From contig CM074697.1 in NCBI GenBank assembly GCA_037367355.1, positions 4,030,001 through 4,094,000 of the forward strand: a DNA stretch of 64,000 bases. Direction: 5' to 3'. The notes below the pieces were generated by a model, which did no database searches, was not told the DNA's origin, and saw only the letters and a list, made by a program, of their open reading frames with translations. Positions 20,809 through 34,293 of this stretch are shown in pieces. The DNA comes from Neoscytalidium dimidiatum (Eukaryota; Ascomycota; Dothideomycetes; Botryosphaeriales; Botryosphaeriaceae). Numbering within the stretch: position 1 is the stretch's first letter; every line of letters begins with the position of its first letter. A program made the translations under genes and the position numbers.

Positions 20809-23800
20809 CGTACATACCACACGGCGGGGCCAGCTTGAGGGGGGGCGAAACTGACGTACATCGCGATCCCCGGGCCGAGCCGATGGGAGAGGGGAGCCGC
20901 GCGGTGGTGGGCGATGATGGTGGGAAGGTTTGGTGCAGGGCACCTAAGTCATCTAGCGCTCCTTCTACGGCATCTTCGCTGTTTTGGCTCAGAGAGAGAG
21001 AGAGAGGATCCGCTTGTCCGAGAGTGGTTCAGCATAACGGCGCGCTCTCCCGCAAGCAACCGGAGAATCGTTGTTGCCGTCGCAGTTTGTACAGTACAAA
21101 AAAAAAAAAAAAGGGCACGTACAAGGCCTGCTTGGAGGTAGGGGAAAACGACATCATGTCTGAGACATGGGAGAACGGCGGGGCAACCAGTACCAGAGCA
21201 AGGCGATTGTGAGCGATACGCGCGCCGCTTCTCTCATTGGGCGGGGGGTCGAACAGAGAATAAAAAAAACTGAGTTGCATTGCGTCAAGTAGTGTTTCAC
21301 TTGGCGGGCCGGTTGGCTGGCAGGGGAGGAGGAGGAGGAGGGGGAACAGAGTGAGAGAGAGAGAGAGTGTGTGTGTGTGTGTGACAACAGGCAGGGACGA
21401 GGCCCCGGCGCGGCTTGGTTGGATGCCCGCCTGCCTGTGTGGGGTAGCGCCTGCCTGCTCGTTGGGACACCCTTGCTGCGCCTTCTCTGTCTGCCTGACT
21501 GCCTGGTCTGGCTTTTCTCGCTGCCTGTTGCGCTGCCTGCCTTGCTTGATACTTGCGCGCGCGTACCGGCTTGTTGTGGTCTGTCTTTGCTTCTGACGCA
21601 ACTGAGCCTTGTATACCTACGCCGTTATTTTTGGGGGGGGTCGTGGGGTATACGCATGTGGTATTATTGTACGTATCGCATGCTCAAACGGTGGTGCGTG
21701 ACGATGCGCAGCACGCAGCGCTAGCCAAGGTCTCGAATGCGGTACCACGCCACTTTTGCACAATCCCAACCTGCAGCAGTGCTTACGCCCAATTTGCAAT
21801 CCCGCTGTCCTGAAGAAGAGGTGGCTATTTGTCGTGTCTCACTGCGCTGGCAACAAACCTGTTGGGTACCCGGAGGAGGCCGAATCTGGGATGACAAGAC
21901 TCCCCGCCGAGGAGCTCGCAGTCGGGTGTCAGGTGATCGACGATTTACTCGTCGTGCCGTTGTGCGATGATCCCTGCTTTTCCGGCAGGTTCTAGCCTTC
22001 CGACATGCGGGTCTGATCTTCGCAAGGTGCGGATGCGGTGCATGCATGGACTTCGTGACGCCGCCAGGAAATGGATCTGTAGACATTCACGACGAACATT
22101 GTCATCTCATTCCTACCCTCAACCAAAGGAAAATGATGCGGCACAACTCGGGGACGCATGCGAGTTTTCTATGAGCAAATCGCTTACAGATCGGCCCTGG
22201 GCTTCAGGTTCGTCCTCTGCAGCATGAACCTCCCCTCCCATGACGACACCCTTCACCTCGGGAAAATAACATGAAACCCAAGAAAAGACTTTCATGATAG
22301 CACATACTGCGCATATCATGACATCGTATCACGGACCCTCTCCCACCCCCTCTCGATAGCATATACCTAGAAACCCCTATCGCCCTCTTCCCTCCAGCGA
22401 TGGACTTACTCCTCTCTCCTTCTCAGACAATCTTGAACCTGAGTCACGCCACCATACCCACCGTCACGACGACCACCAGCTCGCGCGTGGCTAAGAACAT
22501 GCGGCCCGGTGCCTGGAAAAAAAAACTGTTGATAAAGGACAATTCCCCCGACACTGACCAACAACTCCCAAACAGCAAACGCACCTCATGTTCGAGGTTC
22601 GCCTGCCAGCTCGTCATCCCCGTCCTCATGAGAACGTTGGCGTTTTTGGGCGCCCGGCCCCGCGCTGCCGTACAACCACTTAAGCGTCGTGCCGACGAGC
22701 TAGAGGAGTGCACCGGAGGGGAGGACGGTGTGGCGAATGTCGCATACGAATATCTATTCGTACGAGTTAAAGTGTTTTTTTTTTTTTCCTTTAACAAGAG
22801 GAGAGGAGGCACAGAGATGCGTTTTCGTCCACGCTGGCTGTTGGGCAGAAGGTGACTGCGAAGGTCCGGCCAGAGCTGTAGGCCTACAGGATGGCGCGCA
22901 GATCGGAGCGATCGGTCCCGCATGTCGCTGCGGGCGCATATGAGGCCTGTTTCGCGCTCGTTAAGGAAGCGTCGGTGCGGCTTGCTTTCGTTTGGGTGGA
23001 TGGGCGGGAACAAACGGGAGAAAGGAGAACATGAGCTCGTTGGAGGGTAAATAAGACCTTCTCCCAGGATTCTAGCACGGTAGCGGTGGGGTTTGTAAGT
23101 GCAGTGCTGGGGCTTGGTTTGCTACTGACCGATGGTGAAATTTTCCCGCCATTCCCGTTGAACAACCTGCAGCTCTGCATCGGCATCAAGTCGAGGGCGA
23201 GCCTGCTTCTGAATATGCGGGACGCCTTGCCGGTGGCGCAAACGATTGAGAAGCGCCTCGGGAATCCATACGGCTTGTACCTCGTACTGAATCACACAAC
23301 CGAGAACACGCTTATCAACACCATCTCCAGAAGTCTGGACTGTTCACCAAGCCTCGACATAGCTTTATAGCTGATCCGAGCAGCGATATGCCCACCTACG
23401 TCTCTCCCGGTTTCAAGACACCCCAAGACTACACCCTCAGCCTCCATCTCCGTCCGCGCGGGGGACGAAGCGGCTACCAACAATCAGTGAGCCGCGCGTG
23501 AAAATTCCAACCGTAAGGTAGGCTCGCAGCCCGAGGTAGCCAAGAGTGAGGATAACGAGCACCCGGAGGACGAGGAAGGTCGAGTGGATGAAGAAGTTGG
23601 CGGTGGAGTACCGGATCCCGACCTTGAGGTCAATATCGTCACGCATACTGCTCGAACCTGCTGGTCGCAATTCAGAGACTTTGAGGCGGCAAACAGGGAT
23701 TGATACGCGTAGAGTGTGCCGGGGGAGAGGAAATAACAGGGTTAGGCCGATGTCCAGTCACAGGATGGTGAAGTGACAAGCTCGATGCATTCGCTCACCA

Positions 23801-24360
23801 ACACGTGCTTTGCCCATATTCAAGCGGACTACTGAGCTCATGCGGTAGGCGTTCCAATTGTGGACCGATTATGTCAACAGATGCATTGAGTAATCTTTCT
23901 TGCCCAGTTGGCGTCGATCGGGTAAGGATATGGTCGCTACTTGCGAGGTCCGATCCGTCATCTTCGAGGGCAACTTCTCGCTCTTCCTGAAATGCATTCT
24001 TGGCATCATGAGGCATAGTTCTTGGTTGATTTTGCGTTTGATTTCAATATATTGGTACAAGAAAACACTATTTGCATATTTTATTTGCACATGCTGAGGG
24101 GTAAAGGCCACTCGTTTAACAGAGCGTACCTGGTAATCCCGACAGCCCTCGAGAACTTCATCCCAACGTAAGGAGTGAGTACGAATGAGAGACCTCAGCG
24201 GTGATAAAGAAACAGAACGCTCGTTGATACACTGTCCGTCTCCTTGCAAGATGAGCTTTGTAATGACCCGCACGTAGATAAACAAGGACTGACGCATCAT
24301 CAGTGTCGTTGAGCGAGCAACCCTCGAGTGCCTACAGAGCACAATATCAAAGCGCACATA
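20809..24360. other. Gene-poor region with scattered simple repeats
   Basis: No supported gene. Contains an (AG)n run at 20992-21005 and (GA)n(GT)n at 21353-21382. Short frames at 22400-23700 on both strands, one with a hydrophobic stretch (FLVLRVLVILTLGYLGLRAY, minus, ~23590-23530), may be fragments of a dead membrane-protein gene, but no family could be named. Confidence 0.4.
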
Positions 24361-25748
24361 AAGCCCCGGAAAACCTTACATCTAAAGGAAACTTGCGCTG
24401 ATCAAAAAAAAAAAATAATCCCTAACTCAACTCCCTCATCAAAACAGTGGAAGTGAACGACGACTGGCTCCACGACCACATGGTGCAGTTCAGAAGTAGT
24501 CGAAAAGTTCGGCCAATCCCCGCTTCAAACAGCGCGCAGTCATGGTAACGTTGGCTATCGAGAAAAGGTTGGCAGAGAATTACAGAATCTGCTACTTAGC
24601 GGCCTAACCTGTTGATTTCCTTAGAATTCCTGGGTATGGAACGCTCACACTTAAGTTAGAAGCCAGCAGCTGCACCGTTCCCAACTGCGAGGGCTTAAAT
24701 GGCAGTCATCACACTGGCCAAAAGTTCAAGGACCAGATAGGAAGTTGTGGATTAGAATTTGATTTTGGTCATACCCATACCTGCATTGCTTGATTCATTC
24801 GGTTCGTGAGGGGGCGTGAAGCCGGTCACGCTTGACCGGCGCCTAATACCATTGCACCCTAATGTTGAACCTAATTTTCCTAGCTTCTCTCGTTGCGATG
24901 CGGAGATTCCCAAGAGACTGGACGGCTGATTTTGAGAAGTTGACTTGACGGCTTTCCCAGGAGAAAGCTACGGAGCCATCGCAGACGGTACGGATATCTC
25001 GAATTGCCACTTTTCAGGAAATGTGCCCCGCTATTTCGGGACTACCGCGCATCTATTGTAGGGCATTCACTATGCAATCACCGTGCATGGAAGAGAGAAT
25101 CTTTCACGGTATGCAATTGAGTTGCTGACGCTAAGCAGGGATTCGTGGAGTCTTCTCCGAGTACGTTGCGCTTGACTAAGTCTACGCTTCTCTACGTCGT
25201 CGGAGCGACCGGATGAGGTTAGCCTAAGCTGATCTTGGATGACCGGAGGCTCACCCGGCTGATCAATCTCATTCGTAAGTAGACTTTGGTGTCGGAGCGC
25301 TCTGAGATTTCCGACCGGAAAGATTTAGAACCGAACCCGATCGTGCACAATCCGAACTTGCTCGTCGAGCTTCGGCATTTCTTTCGCGGAGTTCAGCTCG
25401 GATATGTGAAACAAGGCTTCCAATATTGTTTTGTTTTCTGTTAAGGAAATGCGCCAGAGGGTTTGTAAGAGCTCGAGAGCTCCCAAGATAGGCTTCGAAT
25501 ATTTCTTAATCTTATCTGCAGCGGATTGGGGAATCGGGAAGAGGGCAGATACCTACATAGACACCGAAAAGTTCAATTATCGATCCTTAACTAAAAATTC
25601 CCAGCCGCACATATAGAAGGAAGTTGTCAAGTCGTTGACGAAGTGGACGTCATGTGCGATGTGCACATGCGCGTATGAAAATGGTTTGGATTGAAGAAAG
25701 GAGTAAAGGGTCTCATTGACGAGCAGTATTCTTGTCTTTGACGAGGTA
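24361..25748. other. Gene-free, relatively AT-rich region
   Basis: About 1.4 kb with almost no open frames. It holds a perfect 8-bp inverted repeat at 24821-24840. Otherwise nothing recognisable. Confidence 0.5.
24821..24840. repeat. Perfect inverted repeat GCCGGTCA-CGCT-TGACCGGC
   Basis: 8-bp arms with a 4-nt loop in a gene-free region. It could be a dimeric transcription-factor site or a chance hairpin; there is no T-run to make it a terminator. Confidence 0.6.
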
Positions 25749-28252
25749 CTACGTGGCGTACTCGATCTTCACTACCCAGCAGTACTCACCTTTGCCCTCC
25801 ATCTCAGCCGGCCACGTAAAGCTGACTCCATCGTCAATTGACTTCCATTCAACGACGATGCCCTCACCCAGCACAGTGACCTTATCTCCGGGCAAGACAG
25901 GCAGTGGGGCCTCGACCAAGACATCCTCTCCCGCAAGAGGCTCCTTCAAGAAGAGGATGTAGAAAGCGTCGTTGGTCTGAGTAAATCTGACGTCTCCCAC
26001 CTCTGGCATAACAAACCAGTACGTCGTGTTGAAGATGGCTTCACTGTGCTTCTTGATCCATTTACCCGCCTTGCGCAAGTTCTCCGCTTCAACGTCAACG
26101 ATCGAACCGTCTGCCCTTGGGCCGATATCGAGCAGAAAGTTGCCGTTCTTCGAGACCATGTCGACGAGCGACGCGACGACCGTCGTTGCGTTCATATATG
26201 CGTCATCCGCTGTCGCACGGTTGTATCCGTAGCTATACGGGTCCATGCCTTGGTTGCTCTCCCACTTGCGCGGCGACACGCTGCTGAAGGTGGTGTATTC
26301 CGGCGTATCGAAGTCGCTGCCTTGAGCAATGCCGCAGCGGCTGTTCATGGTGACTTGACGTCCGGCTGCAGCCGCCCTGTTGAACCACTCGGATGCGAAG
26401 GCAGCCGAGCCGTTGGCGGCACCACAGTCGCACCACATGATGTCGGTTTCGTAGTCATACGCTAGGATCTCCTGCTGCGGAACCATCAAGTCAGTGATGA
26501 AGTCAGCGACGGGAATGTGGCCCGTGTACGGTTCCGTTTGGCCAGTGTATTGGTTAGTAGCCAAGATTCCCGGCCACGATGTTGACGCGTTTCCTTCATT
26601 TTGCGCGAAACCGTAAGGTCTATTGCATGATCAGCTCGGCACGTTCGGAAGAATGGAAGCCAGCGCTCGTACCCAAAGTCAGGATTGTACCATTCAGGTA
26701 AAGAAAAGTATGTGCCTCGATGCAGGTGAGGCTGGTAGGTTTTTGCCGCATCGAACAGATCCTTCAGGAGGTCTCGCTTGGGTCCGTAATTCAGCGCGCT
26801 CCTATTAGACGTCTCCTTGGCGTCGAACAATGCGAACCCGTCGTGGTGCTTGTGCATGTCAGCCTTCGGAGCAAACAATGGAAAACAGCAGATGGCGCAT
26901 ACCTTGGTTGTGATCACGAAATACTGTGCGCCCGCATCGTCAAAGAGGTCAACCCAGGCTTTGGGATCATAGTTCGCAGCGGTGAAATTAGCAAAGAAAT
27001 CGTCGTAGTTGACGTTGGGACCGAAGGTGCGGAGGTGATAGCTGTAAGTGTCCGCTTTGTCTGCGGCAAGGTGGTGTGAATACCACCAATACCACTCTGC
27101 GTAAACTTCGTACGGGGTCGAGTTTCCCCAACCAGGCACAGCATAAGGGCCCCAATGGATGAAGATGCCGAACTTGGCATTATTGAACCACTCCGGCGAT
27201 TCATGCAGCGTCAAACTGTCCAGGGACTCGGTATAGTTCTTCAAGCCGAATTCGACACCCGGGAAGCTGAAACTGGTAGTTTCGTTTCGACTCGCAAGTT
27301 TGACAGTCGCGATGGCGTTGCTAGTTCCGACGATGCCGACGTTGACTTTCTTTTGGTCGCCGGTCCGAAGACGTTTTACTTGACCCGGTCGTACCGTTTT
27401 GACTCCTGGGGCTTCGACAGTCACCCAGGCACCATCGCCGTGAAGCCAAGTTGGTCCGGAATTGCCAACAGTCACTTCGACAACCTGGACACCGCCTTCT
27501 TCCTGCTTCTGAGTGGGGCGGATGTGCTGTACTTGTAGGCCAGCGGTTTGGCGCAAGGACAGGGCAAATACATGCATACGACCGGTGGTCGTATTGCTGG
27601 TAGAAGGCAGAGTGATAGATGATAGCGATTTCAAAGGGTCCAAAGCACCGGTCCATTCGTAAATGTGGGTGGTGTTGAAGTTGGTGTCGTTGGGAAGGTA
27701 GCGGTGAGGCAGAATGATTTCGCCTTTGTACATGGTCAAGAAAGCCCACCATGGCTCTGCACGGATCTCAACAACAGAAGAGGTGTTGTCGGCATAGTTA
27801 AAGGTAATGTTGTCGGAAACAATCGTGTCTCTCTTGTCGCTGGCAACCAGTAGCTGGGCGCTCAGGTAACTGGCACGCGGAACAGAGATGGTCTGGCCAA
27901 GACAAAGCACATTGTCGCTAGCGTTCGAGCTGTGCGCAGCAGGGAAGAGATATTCGACTCCGGTGGCATTCGAAGTGAATGACCTTGAATACTGCAGCGA
28001 GGGGGCCGGGTAGGACTGCAGAGAGCCGTCGAAGTCGGCATCTCCAGGAAATTGGCCGAACGCTCTGTTGTTGAGGAAAGGAGTGAGGGGAACAGTCACA
28101 GCCTGACCGCAGTTAGCCAATGTGACATCTAGAGATGCGTTAATGCTCACATCGCTGGTGTTGACCGCCCGTTTGCTTAGTTGCGATGAAGCAGAGGCGC
28201 AGCCAACGGCGGTTGCCAGCAGGCACGCTGCAAAGGACCTCAACGAAGCCAT
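25749..28252 (-). CDS. Secreted GH29 alpha-L-fucosidase
   Basis: Extracellular exo-glycosidase that removes alpha-L-fucose from glycans such as plant xyloglucan or glycoproteins. Exons 28252-26903, 26848-26673 and 26619-25749 (introns 54 and 53 bp, GTATGC..AAG with AG end, and GTACGA..TAG) give 798 aa. Residues 1-~22 (MASLRSFAACLLATAVGCAS) form a signal peptide. An N-terminal beta-rich region (to ~360) carries many N-glycosylation sites. The GH29 barrel follows: FGIFIHWGPYAVPGW, then FVITTKHHDGFALFD (made continuous by removing intron 1), then GTYFSLPEWYNPDFGPYGFA (made continuous by removing intron 2). ETDIMWCDCG holds the probable catalytic nucleophile Asp (~573), and GNFLLDIGPRADG follows. 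A C-terminal beta domain ends KGEYCWVVKIEYAT. The in-frame ATG at 28252 begins the signal peptide; upstream codons add nothing. It is divergent from the pectate lyase gene. Confidence 0.93.
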
Positions 28253-30306
28253 TGTGAAGATGCGGCACAGGAGAGCAAGCGAGGCGCACAACAAGAAAAG
28301 AGGGCGCGAGAGGGTAGCATTTGCATATCTAGTTCGCCTCCCACTCTACCTACCTTTGGCGAGAAGGCCGATTGTAACCCTCACCTGCTACCGCCATATC
28401 TCTGCGCCGACGGGCTAGTAACGGTACCTGACTCTGGCGGAGCATTTATCCGGACGACGATGGCGACGGTGTGTACACATGGCGCGGCGCAGAGTAGTAG
28501 GGCATCTTAGGTGGGCGAGAAGATGGTGTTGCAGACAAGAGCGATCACCACGGTGCCTGGCGGGCGTGTGACAGCTGCAACTGCAGCGGCGGGCACAGGG
28601 TGACGAGACCGTGACAGCGGGCGGCTAAGCTCAGTCCGTCGGGGATACAGGTCGACGCGGCGCGGCAGCTGCAGGAACAGGAACGGGAATAGGGCGAAGG
28701 GGCCTCAGGCGATAAGGCATGCCATTGGAGGAACAGCGCGGTCCACCGCGATGACTCGGATGCTACATTGCGTTGTCGATCGTGGGTACAATAGCGGCGC
28801 AGGACTGGGAGGCCGCGTTATCTCGTACCGCGCGGAGGCCCCGATGGCGGTGGCCGCGGTCGGGGGGCGGAATGTTGCGACAACACGAAGAGACCGGGGG
28901 GGCGCGGCGGAGAAAACCCGCTCGGCGCATCGGCCATCACTTTACCTGCCGGGCGCGTGCTAAATCCGACATCACGTGGGGGTCGCGGTCGCGCTTGCCG
29001 CCTGTGCTCGGCTGCCGCGTCGTCGCGGCGCGCGCCTGCCCCGTCGGCTCTGCTGCTCGCTGCTCGCTACTCGCCCGCGTCTCGTCGTTCTCTGTCAGCT
29101 GCATGTGCGTGTGCGCCGCTCCCGTTTCAAGGCTGCGCCATGTAACGACACCACCTCCCGCAGGCCAAGCGCCTGTTCATGCTCGCCGCGCCGCTGCAAA
29201 CGCTTTCCTTGGTTGTTCCCGGGCCCAGCCTCCGCTCCGCCGCTCACGTCTGCCTCGCTCTGCATGACTGCACCCGAACCGCCTCGCTTCCAGCTCCCGC
29301 CCTCTGATCACTAACGCTTTCGGCTGTTCCCGCCAGCCATCCCAGGGCCTTGAAACAACATGCGAGCTGCCCCTGCCGCTCCTCATTCCCCTTTCGCGCC
29401 GCTGCGTGCTGACAGCCTGACGGTGGACTGACGGACTGACTGCGCCTAGGACCAAAAACATTCTCCGCCCTCTTCGCTGCTGCTCCACTCTCCGCCCGGA
29501 GCGGTCATGGTGGGCCCGATCTATATTGATGTTGCTCGCTCGATAGATGAGAAAGGGCGATCTGCCTGTCACGCCTAACCGTCCTGTTGTGCTCTTGGTG
29601 CTGGACGATCCCCTGGGCCGGGCCAGGTTCTGGCTGTGCCGCTTCAATGCGCTCGCGGGGCACTGTGATGTTTCCAAATCGCGCCCCCGATGTTTCGTCC
29701 TGATGAACGCCAAGGCTCTCTAAACAGCTGTTAAACAGCGGCAAGCCGTGCCAAGACCCGCGCTGATGCACTGCTGTCATGCTCCCGCGCTCCGCTTCAA
29801 CTGCCAGTCTGCCCAATCCCACGAATGAATGCGAACCGCCGCCCACTGATCCGTGAATCTGCCGGCGTTTCTTAGTTTCGCCGGCTCCAATCTGGTTCTT
29901 CCACCTACCGAGACTCTCGATATAGGCCGGGTCCCTGTCCCATGGGGCAAAGTCTCTGTCTTGGCAGCCAGCCGGCTACGCAATTCTGGATCTCTGCTTT
30001 GCTATCAGTGTCTGATCTTCAGCGGAATGTTTCATGGGACTCCCCACTGCTATTCGCCCAAGCCCGTGTTGGCCAGAATGCTTGTCGTTCTTGCTCCGGG
30101 CTGGGCACCTGAAGCCCTTTAAAAGAGCCGGCACTTCACTCGATCACAACTTTCTCCGACAGGTTCACCTCATCAACTAGCTTCTTCATTCGTTACTTGC
30201 TGTGCAAGACACATCCAGACGGACATTCTATTTTCGGTCTTTGAAAGCCAATCATTCAACATTGTCAACTCCCTTTTTCCCAACCACCAATCCAACACCA
30301 GTCAAA
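28253..30306. other. Divergent intergenic region between GH29 and PL3 genes
   Basis: About 2 kb shared by two secreted-enzyme genes on opposite strands. The sequence is GC-rich with short overlapping frames of no recognised family. A TATA-like TTTAAAAG at 30118-30125 precedes the pectate lyase. Confidence 0.5.
30118..30125 (+). promoter_or_regulatory. TATA-like box of the pectate lyase gene
   Basis: TTTAAAAG 182 bp upstream of ATG 30307, followed by a C/T/A-rich leader. Positional inference. Confidence 0.3.
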
Positions 30307-31252
30307 ATGCAGTACAGCATCCGCTCCCTCGCGCTCGGCGTCGCCGCCCTGGCCGTCTCCGCCGACGCTTTCATGGTTCCCCGCGACCCTCGCATGGGTT
30401 GGGGCTTCCCTAATGCCAACAACGCCCGTGTTGCCGCAACCCCCTCTTCCACTCCTGTCCAGACCCCAGGCGGTACTCCCTCAACCCCCGTTGCCACTCC
30501 TGGCGTCACCGGTGGTGCCACTGCCGCTGCGGGCTTCCCTGCCTCTTCTGGCACCAGCCAGCTGAGCGCTCCCATGACCGTCACTGGCAGCTTCGACGGT
30601 GGCATGAAGGCCTTCGGCCGTGGTGTCGACTGCACTGGCCAGGCTGAGGGTGGTGACAGCGATGCCGTCTTCATACTCGAGGAGGGTGCTACTCTCTCCA
30701 ACGTCATCATCGCCGCCGACCAGATCGAGGGTGTCCACTGCTTCGGCTCCTGCACTCTGAAGAACGTCTGGTGGACTGCTGTCTGCGAGGACGCTTTCAC
30801 CATCAAGGAGCAGGGCGCCTCTGGCACCACTCACATCATCGGTGGCGGTGCTCAGGGTGCTGAGGATAAGGTTCTCCAGCACAACGGTGGTGGTACTCTC
30901 TCCGTCTCCGGCTTCCTCGTCAAGGACTTCGGCAAGCTCTACCGCAGCTGCGGCAACTGCGACGAGATGCCCGAGCGCCACGTCATCATCGACGGCGTCA
31001 ATGCCCAGACTGGTGACATCCTCGTTGGCATCAACTCCAACATGGGTGACAGTAAGTTTGTCCCGACGCAACGGATAGAAGTTCGAATGCTAACAAATCT
31101 CAGCTGCTACCATCACCAACACCTGCGCCACTGGCGTCGAGACCATCTGCCAGGAGTTCAACGGTGTCACCGATGGCAGCGAGCCCGAGGCTGCTGGCAG
31201 CGGTCCCAGCACCGCTTGCAAGTACACCGAGGCGGATGCACAGGCCTGCTAA
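30307..31252 (+). CDS. Secreted pectate lyase, polysaccharide lyase family 3
   Basis: Calcium-dependent beta-elimination of de-esterified pectin in plant cell walls. Exons 30307-31051 and 31104-31252 (52-bp intron, GTAAGT..CAG, phase 1) give 297 aa. A signal peptide ([20 protein letters not shown], ~residues 1-20) is followed by a Pro/Thr-rich spacer (~40-75). The PL3 right-handed beta-helix domain starts with [10 protein letters not shown] and contains [58 protein letters not shown] and [12 protein letters not shown]. It resumes after the intron with TATITNTCA and ends at a Cys. Many paired cysteines fit the family. The start has ATG after GTCAAA. The codon usage is strongly C-ending, as in highly expressed fungal genes. 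It is a probable plant-infection or saprotrophy enzyme. Confidence 0.96.
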
Positions 31253-31658
31253 GCGCGTACTCGTTTCCCTCCATTAGTCAAATAAAAGTTAAAAGGGGAC
31301 GGCCATATGGGGGAGTAATTCGGGGATTGGCAAAATGTCTCTGTCTGGATTTTTTTGCACTTCTTGCTGTAGATATTGGGCCCGGTGTCCACCAATGTAT
31401 AACTCTGACAAGTCTAATTGCACGCGTTTCTTGGCCGCGATAGAGTTCAGCTGCACGCTTGACTGCGGAATGACTCGCTTTGATGAGAGTTCAGGGGGTT
31501 CATCAGACGATCTCGCGATCACTGCATCAAGGTCGCGACGGGTACAGTGAGGTCGTCATGATGCCGACCGAAAATAGAACAGTGAAAATAGAACAATGAT
31601 GCGGTCGGGCACGTTGAAGGCCTTGCCGAAGATTGTCCGAAGGGGAAGCGTGGGCCGA

Positions 31659-31697
31659 GGGGACGTGGGGGGACGTGGGGGACGTGGGGGACATGGG
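31659..31697 (+). repeat. Imperfect tandem repeat of GGGGACGTGG type
   Basis: About four units of a 10-11-bp G-rich motif with ACGT cores, ending ACATGGG. Four G-runs of at least three on the plus strand allow G-quadruplex formation in principle. Confidence 0.7.
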
Positions 31698-34293
31698 TTG
31701 TGGCTGCCAAGAGAAGATACTCTCCTCAACCTCAACTCGGCCCATTGCGCACCCTTTGATCTGCCCAGACATGCCCTCACCCGCCGCTGTTGTCCGCTGC
31801 AAGTAGCGAATGACGCCTTTCGATCGTGTTCGGAAGCTACCGGAGATGTCCGCTTACCAAACCCCAGGTTATCTATTGCTCACGCCCAGCCGCACCGTCG
31901 CCGCAGAAGTGAAAGGTTTTTTTTTTTTTTCGGAGATCCGGACGAGCATCTAAAACATCCAAGACGTTTCTTGGAGGCGAGGTTGATTTTTTGCCAGGCT
32001 ACATCCCTGCAGACGAGATGAGTTACCGGTCTTCGACTCGACCAACAAGGTTCCTGCCGCACTCAGGCCAGACGGCGTGCCTGAATGCCTCGTTCAACCA
32101 CCACTCTCGAGGCATACAGATGCGTCGTCACCACTCATCAAGAATCACCATTCTTTGTGGCCTGACCTTGGACAATGTCGAGGGCCGGCCCGAAAGCCTG
32201 CCGCACATCTGGCCGCTCCGCCGCTCTGTCACTTCTAGAATTCTTCACATGCCCGGACTATCCCGGTCTCATCGTCCGACTGCTAGGCGCAAATACCAGC
32301 CACCGTCCACATTGAGGTACCTCCGTCTCCGCGGGGATTTTGTCAGACGTCTGAAGTTCCGGAGCAGTCGTTCGAGCTTGCCCGTGTTCGGTTTTCAACC
32401 TCCGAGGGGAGCGGCCCATCTTACCATCAGTCGACCAATTGTGTCCTCGTGGATGCGGAGAAACGCGGAGAGCACCGGAGAACCCGTCGCCCCTTTCCTC
32501 ATTGGCCGCCGTGACACTGCGCCGCATCTCTCGCGCCTTGCGGCCAACGGATTTGTTTACCGCCAGGATAAACCTATGGAGCCCTTTGCACTCCGCCAAA
32601 CCGTCACCTGATGCAGCCGTGTTCATGTGGACCCCTCCTGTTGTTAGGATCAGCAATACCCAGTCGGCTGGAAGCGAGTACAACGGCATTGCATATGCAA
32701 GGAACGCATGCTGCCCGTGCTCATTCCGCCATCTGTGGTCGTTCAGCTATAGTACAGTAGTTTAAGCGTCAAGCTTCGTAATTCATTCTGCTCTTTGCTC
32801 CGGCAGCAACTTTTCCCGAAAGCCGATATTTCTATCAAGGCCCGTCGCCTCAACCGCACACCCCTCTAGCAGTGCAACTTTTCCTAGACTTCAGCCGCTG
32901 GTACAGATTCTCGAAACGGCCTTGGGGAGCGCTGTGCTCGACCTCCTTCCGCGCTCTGGCCTCTGATTCTTTCTTCCGGAGCCGGCTCCGGATCGCTGCC
33001 TGAATAGAGCTATCTGTAAGGATTCCGCTACTACGCCGCAGTGGGGATCTTTGGATGCGCTCAACCAGGATACGACCGGGCGTCCAATACGCAGTCGTTC
33101 CGAGCTGGCGACCGAGAGAGGATCTACGTTCCTACATGTGCTACCTCTCCTAATGGACTCATCCGAAGCGTAAGAGTCTTCTCGATATCTCTTCTCTTGC
33201 AGATCCTTCGAACTGTGGCAGCGTTGACGCTGAGGTCAGGCTTAGGCATGAAGACCGTGATTGTCGCAGCGATTGCTTCTTCGCTTTTTCCCATGCTTCG
33301 CCGCAGCGCACGAGCAGGCAGGAAGTGGTGAGCACCGCATTCCAGCACGAGAGGGTGTAGAATGCGGAAATCGTCTTCACACCCCCCCGATAGTATTCAA
33401 ATCAATGCAGTCCAGTAAACAGCGTTACCACTTTGCGTCAGCATCTTCATGCATCTCCTCTGAAACCCCACTGCCGGCTCCTTTTTTTTTTTTTTCACCG
33501 CTACTTCATGGCGCTAATTGCTTTGCCGGGCCCTAGAAGCATCGACAGCTGCCTGCTCAACACAGGGTGTACACATGCAACAGACCGAAAATGGCCATCC
33601 ACACGGGCCGGCCTTGAAGAGACGGGATGTCCCGTCCTGTGATCGAATGACAAATGCGGGCAGTTTATCGCAATGCGGCAGCGGACGAGGCAATTACTAC
33701 GTACGCCCCCAGTCGACGGTGTTGAGCCGATGGCGCACGTGGATGAGAGGCACGATATCGCCTTGTCAAAGGGACGACAGGAAAGTAAATATGGAGCACA
33801 GGGCGACAGGATGACGACGGCGAAGGGAGCGCGCGTTTGGGGCGGCAGGAACCGCCCCTGAAGGGCAGACCACGCTTACCGAACCCACTTTCCGCGGCGC
33901 CATGGCCGCGGGTGCGTTGCTCGCTCGCGCAGGATCCGGATCGGGTAATCTGGAGATCGTCAGCCGGATGTGGGTTGCTCCGGGCAGCGGGCAGCACGCT
34001 GACCGAACAGAGGCTGCACGGTGACGGGACTTTACGGCGGGTGGGTGGGATCTGAGCTTCCCTTCGCCCTTGGAGGACGGGGCTGCGCCACAGGAGCTCA
34101 AGCAGGTCGAGCATAAACACGCCACATTCCCGCAGCAGTGGCTGGCATCTCCACCATTCAGCAAGCAAGGAGCGTCGCCGGGCCGATATCGCCTGCCGGC
34201 CGGCCAGACACCTGGCGAGTCAGGGTCGGGCGGCCGGCCTTCTAGAACGGCGGCGCGGTGGCAGAGGGACCGGCACGGCAGTGAGGAGAAGAG

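Noticed and set aside
20618..20943. Open frames with YIHTYIHT / YVCMYVCM periodic sequence
   Set aside because: Pure translation of the (ATGT)n microsatellite.
22444..23670. Possible membrane-protein gene on the minus strand
   Set aside because: Only one hydrophobic stretch and disconnected short frames; no family motif could be identified, so no gene is claimed.
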